Origin: Bacillus glycinifermentans
GTDB lineage: Bacteria > Bacillota > Bacilli > Bacillales > Bacillaceae
DNA length: 64,000 bases
Assembly (NCBI RefSeq): GCF_001042475.2
Contig: NZ_LECW02000005.1
Location: 102,000 to 165,999 of the forward strand
Direction of reading: 5' to 3'
In this document: one piece after another, positions 27,977-36,364 of the stretch
Layout: each line of letters opens with the position of its first letter
How positions within the stretch are numbered: position 1 is the stretch's first letter
Program-made: the position numbers and the translations under genes
The notes under the pieces: model-generated
Told to the model about the DNA's origin: nothing
The model's input: the letters and a program-made list of their open reading frames with translations, nothing else
Database searches by the model: none

Positions 27977-28192
27977 ATGGCTCAAAACAACAGACAAAGC
28001 AATTCTAACCAACTATTGGTTCCAGGAGCTGCTCAAGCAATCGACCAAATGAAATTCGAAATCGCTTCTGAATTCGGTGTTAACCTTGGAGCGGAAACTA
28101 CTTCTCGTGCAAACGGTTCAGTTGGAGGAGAAATCACTAAGCGTTTAGTTTCTTTCGCTCAGCAACAAATGGGCGGAGGTACACCTCAGTAA
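27977..28192 (+). CDS. sspA: Alpha/beta-type small acid-soluble spore protein
   Basis: SASPs coat and protect spore DNA against UV and heat and are degraded at germination. The 71-residue protein has the family blocks [22 protein letters not shown] and [16 protein letters not shown]; the GPR protease site falls in EIASEFG. The ATG at 27977 follows AAGGAGGTGAG. Position after thiI and the SigG-like promoter identify it as sspA. Codon use is that of a highly expressed gene. Confidence 0.95.
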   Translation: MAQNNRQSNSNQLLVPGAAQAIDQMKFEIASEFGVNLGAETTSRANGSVGGEITKRLVSFAQQQMGGGTPQ

Positions 28193-28221
28193 CTTAAAAA
28201 TTAAACAAGTAATGGATAATG

Positions 28222-28250
28222 AGAGTGGGGTTTTCCCCCACTCTTTTATT
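28222..28250 (+). terminator. Intrinsic terminator after sspA
   Basis: AGAGTGGGG (28222-28230) pairs with CCCCACTCT (28236-28244), followed by T. Confidence 0.85.
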
Positions 28251-28325
28251 GTGCGAAAAGAACGTGTCAGCAGTACACACTCTTTATATCTGCCGAACAT
28301 ACTGTATTTTCATGGGACAAATCGT

Positions 28326-28354
28326 TTTAGAAAATACACAATATTGTTTATAAT
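28326..28354 (+). promoter_or_regulatory. Sigma-A promoter of ytcI
   Basis: TTTAGA (28326-28331), a 17-base spacer and TATAAT (28349-28354). Confidence 0.55.
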
Positions 28355-28386
28355 GAAATGATGGCAAATGTGAGGAGAGGAAATCG

Positions 28387-29976
28387 TTGAAAAGAGAAGA
28401 TTTGATAGCTCCAGAGAAGTATAATGCGGTTGATGAGATTGAAAAATTCAATGCTTTTCCAAACAAGACGGCTTTAATCTGGGAAGATGAATCAGGTCGA
28501 ACAGCTTCCTGGACATATCAGACGCTGATCGATAAAACTAACAGGATAGCAGGCGTTCTGGCCGATTCAGGTTTGCAAAAAGGCGATAAGCTGATCGTGA
28601 TGATGCCGCGCGTTTTGGAAACCTATGCCGTTTATATGGCGATTCTAAAAGCGGGAATGGTTGTCATTCCTTGTTCTGAGATGCTTCGCGCAAAAGACCT
28701 GGACTACAGGATCGAGCATGCCGGTGTGAAAGGCGCCGTTATTTATTCTTCGTTTATTGATTCTATAGAGGGAGTTCAGTCCAAGGAAAAGCTGAAGACT
28801 TTCTCGGTCGGAGAAAATGAAGCTGGATGGCCGGATCTACTAAAAGAGATGGAAACGGGGAACGGAGCATCCTTTCAAGCGGCAGAAACGAGCCGCGACG
28901 ATATCGCGTTTTTATCGTATACATCCGGCACGACAGGCCAGCCCAAAGGCGTTGTTCACACACACGGCTGGGCGTATGCCCATTTAAGAACGACGGCTTC
29001 CGCCTGGCTAGATATCAAAGAAGACGACCTCGTCTGGGCAACGGCCGGCCCAGGGTGGCAAAAATGGCTGTGGAGCCCGTTTTTGGCTGTGCTGGGAAGC
29101 GGAGCGACAGGATTTGTCTACCACGGAAAATTCGATCCAGAGACGTATTTGTCGTTAATGGAACGCTATCGAATCAATGTGCTTTGCTGTACGCCGACAG
29201 AGTACCGATTTATGGCAAAGGTCAATGATCTGTCAGGCTGGGATCTTTCTTCTATCCACAGTGCTGTTTCGGCGGGCGAGCCTTTAAACCGGGAAGTCAT
29301 CGACGCGTTTAAAAAGCATGTAAACGTTGAAGTGCGGGACGGCTATGGACAAACGGAAAACACTTTGCTCGTCGGCGTCCTGAAGGGAATGAAGGTCAAA
29401 CCGGGCAGCATGGGTAAGCCAACCCCGGGCAACATCGTCGAAATCATAAATGAAGACGGGGGTATCTGCGAACCCGGTGAAACGGGGGATATCGCCGTCC
29501 ATATCAGTACGCCGGCCCTTTTCAAAGAATATTATAATGATCCGGAACGGACGCTTCTTCAAAGAAGAGGGGATTACTTCATCACCGGCGATAAAGCGAG
29601 CAAAGATGAAGAAGGCTATTTTTGGTTTGAAAGCCGAAACGATGATATTATCATCAGTTCCGGCTATACGATCGGCCCTTTTGAAGTCGAAGATGCGCTG
29701 ATCAAGCACCCGCGTGTAAAAGAATGCGCCGTTGTCGCAAGTCCTGATGAAATCAGAGGAGCCATCGTCAAAGCGTACGTTGTATTAAAGGATTGCTCCG
29801 GAGACCAAAGCCTGGTAAAAGAGCTGCAAAACCATGTCAAGGCATTAACAGCTCCGTACAAATACCCGCGGGAAATCGAATTCATCGACCAGCTTCCTAA
29901 AACCCCTTCAGCGAAAATCAAACGCTTTGAATTAAGAAAACGGGAACTCGCCCGGAAAACGGAAAGAAATCGCTGA
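28387..29976 (+). CDS. ytcI: Acyl-CoA synthetase-like protein YtcI
   Basis: This is a 529-residue AMP-forming acyl-CoA ligase of the AcsA/medium-chain branch. It starts at TTG 28387, with GAGGAGAGG eight bases before. The P-loop FLSYTSGTTGQPKGVVHTHG, the A5 region GYGQTENTLLVG, the hinge FWFESRNDDIIISSGY and the C-terminal PKTPSAKIKRFELR are all present. The C-terminal lysine near residue 510 could be an acetylation switch as in AcsA. The substrate is not known. It lies downstream of sspA as in B. subtilis. Confidence 0.88.
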   Translation: MKREDLIAPEKYNAVDEIEKFNAFPNKTALIWEDESGRTASWTYQTLIDKTNRIAGVLADSGLQKGDKLIVMMPRVLETYAVYMAILKAGMVVIPCSEMLRAKDLDYRIEHAGVKGAVIYSSFIDSIEGVQSKEKLKTFSVGENEAGWPDLLKEMETGNGASFQAAETSRDDIAFLSYTSGTTGQPKGVVHTHGWAYAHLRTTASAWLDIKEDDLVWATAGPGWQKWLWSPFLAVLGSGATGFVYHGKFDPETYLSLMERYRINVLCCTPTEYRFMAKVNDLSGWDLSSIHSAVSAGEPLNREVIDAFKKHVNVEVRDGYGQTENTLLVGVLKGMKVKPGSMGKPTPGNIVEIINEDGGICEPGETGDIAVHISTPALFKEYYNDPERTLLQRRGDYFITGDKASKDEEGYFWFESRNDDIIISSGYTIGPFEVEDALIKHPRVKECAVVASPDEIRGAIVKAYVVLKDCSGDQSLVKELQNHVKALTAPYKYPREIEFIDQLPKTPSAKIKRFELRKRELARKTERNR

Positions 29977-30008
29977 ACGGCAAACTTTTAATAATAGGGA
30001 GACCTCCT

Positions 30009-30389
30009 TTGAGCCGTGACTCACTCCGAACCATCGAGAAAGAAATCGCGCTCCTGGTGCGCCTGACAACGGCCTACAGTCCGCGATTCGGAAATTTGGA
30101 CCGTTCCGAATACCTGCTTTTGAGCGAACTTGACAGCGAAAGTCCTCTTGCGATCAATACATTAGCTGACAAGCTGATGATGAATCCTCTCGACTGCAAG
30201 CCGGCAAGTTCCGGCTCTTAAGCGGAAAAACTGATCAGGCGTTTTCCAGATCCGCAAAACGGCCGGATCAACCTTGTGGAGATGACTCAGGAAGGAATTG
30301 ACAAGCTGCATAAGGTGCAAAAGGCCAGCTGTGATGTTTATGCCGAGGTTTCCCAAGAATGGCCGGATAAAGTGGATATTACCGCCTGA
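30009..30389 (+). pseudogene. MarR-family regulator, frameshifted
   Basis: A frame from the TTG at 30009, after GGGAGACC, reads like a MarR N-terminus (KEIALLVRLTTAYSPRFGNL, YLLLSELDSESPLAINTLAD) and fails after LADKLMMN. The sequence then continues in another frame with LSTASRQVPAL, and in a third with AEKLIRRFPDPQNGRINLVE and MTQEGIDKLHKVQKAS up to a stop at 30389. These are the recognition helix and wing of a MarR protein split by at least two frameshifts. It is followed directly by the tail of an HlyD protein. Confidence 0.75.
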
Positions 30390-30588
30390 CGGTAATCAGG
30401 ACACAACATTCGAAGGGGAAGTAAAGGACATCGTCAAAGCGACAAACTCTGCATTTTCAATGTTGCCGGAGAATACGAACGGAAACTGTACAAAAGTGAC
30501 TGAGAAGGTGCAGGTTAAGATCTCTATCGATCATCCTTCTTCCAGCGTGCTTCCCGGCATGAATGCGAAAGTTAAAATGTCGATATAA
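30390..30588 (+). pseudogene. C-terminal remnant of an HlyD/EmrA-type efflux adaptor
   Basis: The segment encodes TTFEGEVKDIVKATNSAFSM, then LPENTNGNCTKVTEKVQVKI, then SSVLPGMNAKVKMSI. This matches the last ~60 residues of EmrA/YhbJ-type membrane-fusion proteins (motifs ATNSxFSLLP, NxTKVxQRxPVKI, LxPGMNAxVK). No start belongs to it; the only open frame begins with a TTG at 30298 inside the MarR fragment. A deletion has apparently fused the MarR gene to the adaptor's end. The expected MFS pump gene is absent. Confidence 0.7.
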
Positions 30589-30593
30589 CAAAA

Positions 30594-30624
30594 AAGAGGC
30601 AGGTGCTTGGCACCCGCCTCTTTT
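30594..30624. terminator. Bidirectional terminator before nadF
   Basis: GAGGC-A-GGTGC (30596-30606) pairs with GCACC-C-GCCTC (30610-30620), with A and T runs on the two sides. Confidence 0.8.
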
Positions 30625-30646
30625 CATCTTGAAAAGGCTTCCAATA

Positions 30647-31447
30647 TTAAAGAAATGTACGCTTTACTTTTTCCCAGAATGAATTGTCTTTCAGCTTGAC
30701 GGTTTTCATGACTTTTCCGGACAGGCTGACCTCAACCTCTTTTACATTCATCGTGCTGAATGCTTCGTTATCAAGGCCGATGATCGGATAATCGTTGCCG
30801 TCCTGGGCGATTTTAAGCGTCAGCTTACGGTCGGCGCTTAAGATAAACGGCGAACCGAGCGTCCTGTAGGTGTTGTTGTTTAATGAAGCGAGCTCTGTCA
30901 CCTGTATGCATGGAAGCAACGGATCGACAACCGCCCCTTCGACAGATTTATTATAAGCCGTGCTTCCCGTCGGGGTGGATACAATCATTCCGTCCCCGCG
31001 GAATGTTTCAAAATGAAGATCGTCAATATATACATCCATCACAAACGTTTTAATAATGCTTGAGCGGATGGATACCTCGTTCAGACAGTGAAATCGGTTC
31101 GTCCCGTCAACCGTCACATCAATCAGCGGGTATTTTCTGACTTCGATTTGTTCCGAGTTTGTCGCTTCAATCATTTTATCTGTATCATGAATATTAAAAT
31201 CAGCGTAAAGGTGAGCCTTCCCCTTTTTGGCTATCCCTACATACAGACAGTCATCCCTGAAATTCGTTTTTCGCACCGCCTGCAAAAAAGTACCATCGCC
31301 GCCGATACTTGCGATAATGTTGGCCTGCCGATGATCGTCGACGACTTGAAATCCATGTTCTTTGGCAAGCTGCTTCAGCATATTGCACTGTTCATCTGTT
31401 TCCGCATTTTTCTTGTAAAAGAAATAAATGTTCCGGCGGTCTGTCAC
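30647..31447 (-). CDS. nadF: NAD kinase
   Basis: This enzyme phosphorylates NAD to NADP using ATP or polyphosphate. The ATP-grasping loop SIGGDGTFLQA (about residues 48-58) is clear. So are NEVSIRSS and the conserved GDGMIVSTPTGSTAYNKSVEGAVVDP region. An ATG at 31453 overlaps the ribosome site GGGGAGA; GTG 31447 gives 266 residues and the start TDRRNIYFFYKK expected for the YtdI/PpnKB type. Bacillus has two NAD kinases; this one follows the B. subtilis ytdI gene order. Confidence 0.93.
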   Translation of the reverse strand: MTDRRNIYFFYKKNAETDEQCNMLKQLAKEHGFQVVDDHRQANIIASIGGDGTFLQAVRKTNFRDDCLYVGIAKKGKAHLYADFNIHDTDKMIEATNSEQIEVRKYPLIDVTVDGTNRFHCLNEVSIRSSIIKTFVMDVYIDDLHFETFRGDGMIVSTPTGSTAYNKSVEGAVVDPLLPCIQVTELASLNNNTYRTLGSPFILSADRKLTLKIAQDGNDYPIIGLDNEAFSTMNVKEVEVSLSGKVMKTVKLKDNSFWEKVKRTFL

Positions 31448-31572
31448 AACCATTCTCCCCTTTGTTTGTGAAATTTAGATTTCTCTGCCATCCAACATAT
31501 ATGTTAAAATGACCTGTGACCCTAGTTTATCATGTCCTCAGGAGTTTGTTGTATATGAAGCGTCATCATATC

Positions 31573-31596
31573 GAACTTTTTCTCTTCGTATACGTA
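31573..31596 (+). promoter_or_regulatory. SigW-type promoter of sppA-yteJ
   Basis: GAAC (31573-31576), a 16-base spacer and CGTA (31593-31596) fit the cell-envelope-stress sigma-W pattern TGAAAC-N16-CGTA, with two mismatches in the outer -35 bases. sppA-yteJ is a SigW operon in B. subtilis. Confidence 0.6.
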
Positions 31597-31635
31597 CTAT
31601 GACATGCAACGTTTTTTATTAAAGGAGGAGAACAA

Positions 31636-32643
31636 ATGAATCCTAAAAGGTGGATAGCGCTCGTGATCGCTGTGGGTATTTTCGGCGTTTCTTTGATCAT
31701 GAGCCTTATTTTGACGGTTTTTGAAAGTTTCAGCGATGACAGCAAGATGCAGTTTGGCCTCACTGACGGCCAGGAAGAAACGGTTTTGGAGAACGGGAGC
31801 GGTTCAAATAAAATCGCAGTCCTCGAAGTGGATGGAACGATTCAAGACAACGGTGATGGCTCAAGCCTTCTCGGCTCTGACGGATACAACCACAGATCGT
31901 TCTTGAAAATGCTGGAGAGAGCGAAAGATGATTCCGCGGTAAAAGGGATCATTTTACGCGTGAATTCTCCGGGAGGCGGAGTATACGAAAGCGCTGAAAT
32001 ACATAAGAAACTCGAAGAAATCAAAAAGGATGCGAAAAAGCCGATTTACGTATCAATGGGTTCAATGGCAGCGTCCGGAGGCTATTACATTTCCACCGCG
32101 GCGGATAAGATTTACGCAGCGCCCGACACCCTGACAGGCTCTCTCGGGGTCATTATGGAAGGCCTGAATTACAGCAAGCTTGCCGAAAAGCTCGGGTTGA
32201 AAACGGAAACGATCAAAAGCGGAGAATATAAAGACATCATGTCACCGACGCGCGATATGACGAAGAAAGAGCGGGAGATTATGCAGTCCATGGTCAACGA
32301 TTCTTATGAAGGCTTCGTTGGCGTAATTTCCGAAGGGCGCAATTTATCAAAGGCCGACGTGAAAAAAATCGCCGATGGACGGGTTTATGACGGACGGCAG
32401 GCGAAAAAGCTGCATTTGGTCGATGAACTCGGCTATTACGAAGATACAGTAAAAGCAATGAAAAAAGACCATAAAGATTTGGCTAAGGCGTCCGTTGTCA
32501 GCTACAAAGAATCGACAGGCCTTTCATCGCTCCTGTCGATGAGCGCGAACAAGATATTTAAAAGCGAAGCTGACTTTTTGAATATTAAAGAAGCCGTTTC
32601 GCAATCCGGCGCGCCTAGACTGATGTATCTTTACGCTAAATAG
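31636..32643 (+). CDS. sppA: Signal peptide peptidase SppA
   Basis: SppA is a membrane-bound serine/lysine protease that degrades leftover signal peptides and helps resist lantibiotics. The 335-residue protein has an N-terminal membrane anchor (about residues 7-30). Its ClpP-like fold has the nucleophile Ser147 in MAASGGYY and general base Lys199 in [10 protein letters not shown]; both are intact. The ATG at 31636 follows AAAGGAGGAG. yteJ follows by 15 bases. Confidence 0.95.
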   Translation: MNPKRWIALVIAVGIFGVSLIMSLILTVFESFSDDSKMQFGLTDGQEETVLENGSGSNKIAVLEVDGTIQDNGDGSSLLGSDGYNHRSFLKMLERAKDDSAVKGIILRVNSPGGGVYESAEIHKKLEEIKKDAKKPIYVSMGSMAASGGYYISTAADKIYAAPDTLTGSLGVIMEGLNYSKLAEKLGLKTETIKSGEYKDIMSPTRDMTKKEREIMQSMVNDSYEGFVGVISEGRNLSKADVKKIADGRVYDGRQAKKLHLVDELGYYEDTVKAMKKDHKDLAKASVVSYKESTGLSSLLSMSANKIFKSEADFLNIKEAVSQSGAPRLMYLYAK

Positions 32644-32658
32644 GAGGGGGACCGAAAA

Positions 32659-33174
32659 ATGGATGTGACTTATGATGGAAAGGATCATAACGAAGTATCT
32701 GCGCCCGCTGACGTTTCTCAAGCCAAATCGGCCCCGCCTTTGGAGCATGCATACGCCGGTTTTTGGATCAGATTTTGGGCGTTTCTGCTTGACGGGATTG
32801 TGATCGGCAGCATCAACCGCCTGCTCATCTCTCCTGTTTTCAGTTTGCTTCATTTACCGAAAGAAACAGGGCTTTTCACTTTTTCGCTGTATTCGATTAC
32901 GTCGGCTGTCGTGTTTTTTGCCTATTTTGCCATTATGACGAAGTGTTTCAAGCAGACATTGGGCAAAATGGTATTCGGGCTCAAGGTGGTTTCACTTGTT
33001 CCCGAAAAAGGGCTTACCTGGGATGTGATCCTGTTCAGGGAAGTCATCGGCCGCTATATCAACAGCGTGTATATCACCTATCTCATTGTCGGTTTTACGC
33101 CGAAGAAACAAGGAATCCACGATTATTTTGCCGATACTGCGGTCATTCACGAAAAGCTGTATCGGAAAAAGTGA
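32659..33174 (+). CDS. yteJ: RDD-family membrane protein YteJ (SppI)
   Basis: This 171-residue protein has a short hydrophilic N-terminus and an RDD domain. The domain shows the family arginine and aspartates in AGFWIRFWAFLLDGIVIG and the later TLGKMVFGLKVV motif, with three or four transmembrane helices. In B. subtilis the homologue forms a complex with SppA and inhibits it. The 15-base gap and shared SigW-like promoter support the same pairing here. Confidence 0.92.
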   Translation: MDVTYDGKDHNEVSAPADVSQAKSAPPLEHAYAGFWIRFWAFLLDGIVIGSINRLLISPVFSLLHLPKETGLFTFSLYSITSAVVFFAYFAIMTKCFKQTLGKMVFGLKVVSLVPEKGLTWDVILFREVIGRYINSVYITYLIVGFTPKKQGIHDYFADTAVIHEKLYRKK

Positions 33175-33188
33175 ATACACCATTCAGG

Positions 33189-33216
33189 AGCCCGGCAGCC
33201 AGACTGCCGGGCTTTC
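33189..33216 (+). terminator. Stem-loop after yteJ
   Basis: AGCCCGGCAG (33189-33198) pairs with CTGCCGGGCT (33204-33213). The following T-run is poor. Confidence 0.6.
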
Positions 33217-33292
33217 CTGAGCCATGGCGATCTTCCACGTTTATTTTTTTTGCGTTTATCCCATAATGCCTAATATAAGAGGAAGTGAAAAC

Positions 33293-33976
33293 ATGGTTTA
33301 CATATGGATAGCAGCCGCCATATCTTTGCTTGCGGCTGTTTGGTTTATGAAAATCCGCGTTTCAATCGAATATGTTCATGCACAAGATGACGACCGGCTG
33401 ACCGTTAAGATTCGGACGCTTTTCGGCCTCCTTCATATCAAAAGGGAAATTCCTTTGATCAAGGTCAATCAAAAGAATATGACCATTGATGTGAAGGAGC
33501 GGACGAACACGGCTGTCAGGAAAGATAAAAAGAAGCGAAAAGTGGGGTACAAAGACGTACTTAAAAGCACGGGTCAGATCAAAAAACTGGTCGAACAAAT
33601 CCGGAATCTTCAGCCGGTCATCCGCAATTTCATGAAGCGCATTCATGTAACGAAGCTTGAGTGGACGTCAGTTCTCGGGCTTCCTGACGCGGCTTTGACC
33701 GGTATCGCAACGGGGGGCGCCTGGTCCGTTAAATCCGCCGCGATAGCTATTTTGGACCGGATTTTAAGTTTTGACCGGCGCCCTGAGTATCAGGTGATTC
33801 CCGTTTTTAACAGCCCGTCCTCCCAAACGCACCTGACATGTATATTCCATTTTCGCGTTGGACATGCTATAACCGCAGCTTTCAGAATCGTGGTTAATTG
33901 GAAAGGAAACAGGCGCGGCTTGTTTAAGCTGACGAAACATCAGTCAGGTTCAACAAAGAAAGACTCATCTGTATAG
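33293..33976 (+). CDS. ytfI: DUF2953 membrane protein YtfI
   Basis: The frame opens at 33224, but AGAGGAAGTG precedes the ATG at 33293, giving 227 residues that begin with a membrane helix (about residues 2-20). A DUF2953 domain follows with the pattern TVKIRTLFGLLHIKREIPLI. The conserved C-terminal half has LEWTSVLGLPDAALTGIATG. It precedes ytfJ by 12 bases; the B. subtilis pair is expressed in the forespore. Molecular function is unknown. Confidence 0.9.
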   Translation: MVYIWIAAAISLLAAVWFMKIRVSIEYVHAQDDDRLTVKIRTLFGLLHIKREIPLIKVNQKNMTIDVKERTNTAVRKDKKKRKVGYKDVLKSTGQIKKLVEQIRNLQPVIRNFMKRIHVTKLEWTSVLGLPDAALTGIATGGAWSVKSAAIAILDRILSFDRRPEYQVIPVFNSPSSQTHLTCIFHFRVGHAITAAFRIVVNWKGNRRGLFKLTKHQSGSTKKDSSV

Positions 33977-33988
33977 GAGGAATGGAGT

Positions 33989-34441
33989 ATGGCTGAACAT
34001 CCAATTCAAGGTTTGATGAAAACCGCCATGGAAAATTTAAAAGAAATGATCGATGTCAATACCATTATCGGAGATCCTGTAGAAACACCTGACGGCAGTG
34101 TCATTTTAACCGTCTCCAGAGTAGGCTTTGGATTTGCGGCCGGAGGAAGCGAATTCAGCGGTAAGCAACCTGCGGAATCGAAAGCAAGCGACGGTGAACG
34201 GGAACGAAAAGAAGCGAAGCTTCCGTTTGGCGGCGGGAGCGGCGGAGGCGTATCGATCACCCCGATTGCGTTTTTGATTGTCGGCACATCAGGCGTAAGA
34301 ATCCTCCATTTGGATGAAAACACGCACGTCATTGACAAAATTTTGGATTCCGCGCCGCAGACCATCGAGCGGATTCAGCAAATATTTAAGAAAAACGATA
34401 AGCAAAAACAAAAAATGAATCAAAAAGATATGCCATTATAA
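33989..34441 (+). CDS. ytfJ: Spore germination protein GerW (YtfJ)
   Basis: This 150-residue protein belongs to the GerW/YtfJ family, which is required in B. subtilis for germination through the L-alanine receptor route. The N-terminal block HPIQGLMKTAMENLKEMIDV is conserved. So are the VSRVGFGFAAGGSEF segment and the glycine-rich GGGSGGGVSITPIAFLIVG. The last is typical of the family. It forms an operon with ytfI and ends at a strong terminator. Confidence 0.93.
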   Translation: MAEHPIQGLMKTAMENLKEMIDVNTIIGDPVETPDGSVILTVSRVGFGFAAGGSEFSGKQPAESKASDGERERKEAKLPFGGGSGGGVSITPIAFLIVGTSGVRILHLDENTHVIDKILDSAPQTIERIQQIFKKNDKQKQKMNQKDMPL

Positions 34442-34453
34442 AACAACGCTCTG

Positions 34454-34489
34454 AAAGTTAACTGTTTTTAGAAGCAGTTAACTTTTTTT
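34454..34489 (+). terminator. Intrinsic terminator after ytfJ
   Basis: AAAGTTAACTG (34454-34464) pairs with CAGTTAACTTT (34475-34485), followed by T. Confidence 0.85.
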
Positions 34490-34506
34490 GGTCTCAAACT
34501 TAAGCT

Positions 34507-34535
34507 TTGCAGTTTGGCTCAAACTCTTTTATAGT
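34507..34535 (+). promoter_or_regulatory. Sigma-A promoter of tpx
   Basis: TTGCAG (34507-34512), a 17-base spacer and TATAGT (34530-34535) lie 32 bases before tpx. Confidence 0.7.
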
Positions 34536-34566
34536 AGAGTCATACATAAGTGAAGGAGGAATGAAG

Positions 34567-35070
34567 ATGGCTTCAATAACATTTAAAGGAAACCCTGTGA
34601 CATTGGTTGGTTCCGAAGCACGCGTCGGTGATCAAGCTCCCGATTTTACGGTGCTTTCCAATTCGCTTGAGGAAGTGACGCTTCAAGACATCAAAGGCAC
34701 ACCTGCGATTATTTCAGTTATACCATCCATTGATACGGGAGTTTGCGACGCACAGACCCGCCGTTTTAACGAAGAAGCCGCAAGCCTCGGTTCAGTGAAA
34801 GTGTACACGATCAGCGCGGACCTTCCGTTTGCGCAGGCGCGCTGGTGCGGATCGAACGGAATTGAAAATGTGGAAACATTGTCAGATCACCGGGAGATGT
34901 CATTCGGGGAAGCATTCGGCGTCTATATCAAGGAACTGAGATTGCTCGCCCGCGCCGTGTTTGTTTTAGACGAAAACGGAAAAGTCGTTTACACTGAATA
35001 TGTAAGTGAAGCGACAAATCATCCGGATTACGAAAAAGCGATTGAAGCTGCAAAGTCGCTTGCAAAGTAA
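34567..35070 (+). CDS. tpx: Thiol peroxidase
   Basis: Tpx is an atypical 2-Cys peroxiredoxin that reduces peroxides with thioredoxin. From ATG 34567 the protein has 167 residues, the B. subtilis length. An ATG at 34561 abuts the GGAGGA site and is rejected. Peroxidatic Cys60 lies in [14 protein letters not shown], and resolving Cys94 in [13 protein letters not shown] single-gene unit with its own promoter and terminator. Confidence 0.96.
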   Translation: MASITFKGNPVTLVGSEARVGDQAPDFTVLSNSLEEVTLQDIKGTPAIISVIPSIDTGVCDAQTRRFNEEAASLGSVKVYTISADLPFAQARWCGSNGIENVETLSDHREMSFGEAFGVYIKELRLLARAVFVLDENGKVVYTEYVSEATNHPDYEKAIEAAKSLAK

Positions 35071-35082
35071 AAAGTACGTTAA

Positions 35083-35119
35083 AAAGGGCTCCAGGTGAAC
35101 AACTCCCGGAGCTCTTTTC
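35083..35119 (+). terminator. Intrinsic terminator after tpx
   Basis: AAAGGGCTCC (35083-35092) pairs with GGAGCTCTTT (35108-35117) with one G-U. Confidence 0.75.
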
Positions 35120-35152
35120 ATGGCTTTACATTTTCATAAGGAGAGACATTGC

Positions 35153-36139
35153 ATGCAAAACAACCAAGTGGAAACGATATACGGATGGCTTGATGACGGA
35201 GCACACATCATCGCCCGCGACCGGGAGATCCCATACATAGAAGCGTTGGCAGATACCGGAGAAGCGTACTTTCTGGGAGAAGCAAGCCGAACGTTGTCAG
35301 AAGCAGGCGAACAAAAGATGAAAGAGCTGATCGAAAAAGCGGATTTTTCCCAATGCAGCCATGAATCCATACGAAAAGCCTTTCAGCTTGCGATTCTCAA
35401 AGGGCTGAAAAATATCCCCCATCCGAACCGGCAGATGACGCCGGATACGATCGGTTTGTTTATCGGATATCTCGTCAACAAGTTCATGGGCCGCAAAAAA
35501 GGGCTCACCCTTTTCGATCCGGCGGTCGGCACAGGAAACCTTCTGCTCGCCGTATTGAACCAGCTTGCAGAAACACCCGGCAAAGCTTTCGGTTCCGAGA
35601 TTGATGATGTACTGATCAAACTCGCCTATGTTCAAGCGAATCTTCAGCAAAAAGAAATTGAATTGTTCAACCAGGACAGTCTGCAGCCTATTTTTATGGA
35701 TCCTGTCGATGCGGTCATCTGCGATCTTCCCGTCGGATATTATCCGGATGATGAAAGCGCGCGGGCGTTCCGGCTGAAAGCCGACGAAGGCCACTCTTTT
35801 TCGCATCATCTGTTCATCGAACAAAGCCTGACATATACAAAACCGGGCGGATATTTATTTTTCATGATTCCGAACCATTTATTTGAAAGCAGCCAAAGCG
35901 ACCAGCTCCGGACCTTTTTAAAGGAAACCGCGCACATCAATGCAGTGCTTCAGCTGCCGCTTTCGATATTTAAAGATGAAGCACACGCAAAAAGCATCCT
36001 TGTGCTGCAAAAGCAGGGAGAAGGGGCAAAATCGCCGAAGCATGTACTGCTTGCCGAACTTCCGTCCTTCTCCAACAAAGAAGCGATGCTGAAGATGACC
36101 GCAAAACTTGACAATTGGTTCAAACAGGAAAAAAGCTAA
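35153..36139 (+). CDS. ytxK: Adenine-specific methyltransferase-like protein YtxK
   Basis: The 328-residue protein resembles the HsdM-type N6-adenine methylase core. The SAM-binding motif I is FDPAVGTGNLLLAVL. The region VDAVICDLPVGYYP stands where catalytic NPPY/F would be. Because the catalytic Asn-Pro-Pro is replaced by Asp-Leu-Pro, DNA methylation is doubtful; it may act on another substrate or only bind SAM. The ATG at 35153 follows AAGGAGAG. No restriction or specificity gene is near. It stands before ackA as in B. subtilis. Confidence 0.88.
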   Translation: MQNNQVETIYGWLDDGAHIIARDREIPYIEALADTGEAYFLGEASRTLSEAGEQKMKELIEKADFSQCSHESIRKAFQLAILKGLKNIPHPNRQMTPDTIGLFIGYLVNKFMGRKKGLTLFDPAVGTGNLLLAVLNQLAETPGKAFGSEIDDVLIKLAYVQANLQQKEIELFNQDSLQPIFMDPVDAVICDLPVGYYPDDESARAFRLKADEGHSFSHHLFIEQSLTYTKPGGYLFFMIPNHLFESSQSDQLRTFLKETAHINAVLQLPLSIFKDEAHAKSILVLQKQGEGAKSPKHVLLAELPSFSNKEAMLKMTAKLDNWFKQEKS

Positions 36140-36200
36140 AACAGTCAGAGATAGAATTCTCTGGCTGTATATTTATTTTCAGAAAATAATAAAATCTTTT

Positions 36201-36214
36201 TGAAAGCGTTAACA
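36201..36214 (+). promoter_or_regulatory. cre site upstream of ackA
   Basis: TGAAAGCGTTAACA matches the CcpA-binding consensus fully. Its centre is about 56 bases before the start point predicted from the promoter below, the activating position known for B. subtilis ackA. Confidence 0.85.
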
Positions 36215-36227
36215 ATCAGAATCATAC

Positions 36228-36256
36228 TTGAAAAGGATTCTTTTGAATGTTTAAAT
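36228..36256 (+). promoter_or_regulatory. Sigma-A promoter of ackA
   Basis: TTGAAA (36228-36233), a 17-base spacer and TTAAAT (36251-36256). The leader would be about 100 bases. Confidence 0.55.
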
Positions 36257-36364
36257 GAGAAAGGCAGATATTTTTTGAATTTACTAAGAACGATTTATAC
36301 ATATTTTTTATGATCCGGGTAGAACATAAAATAACCGGACTCTAGGTAAAAAGGAGCGTCATTT

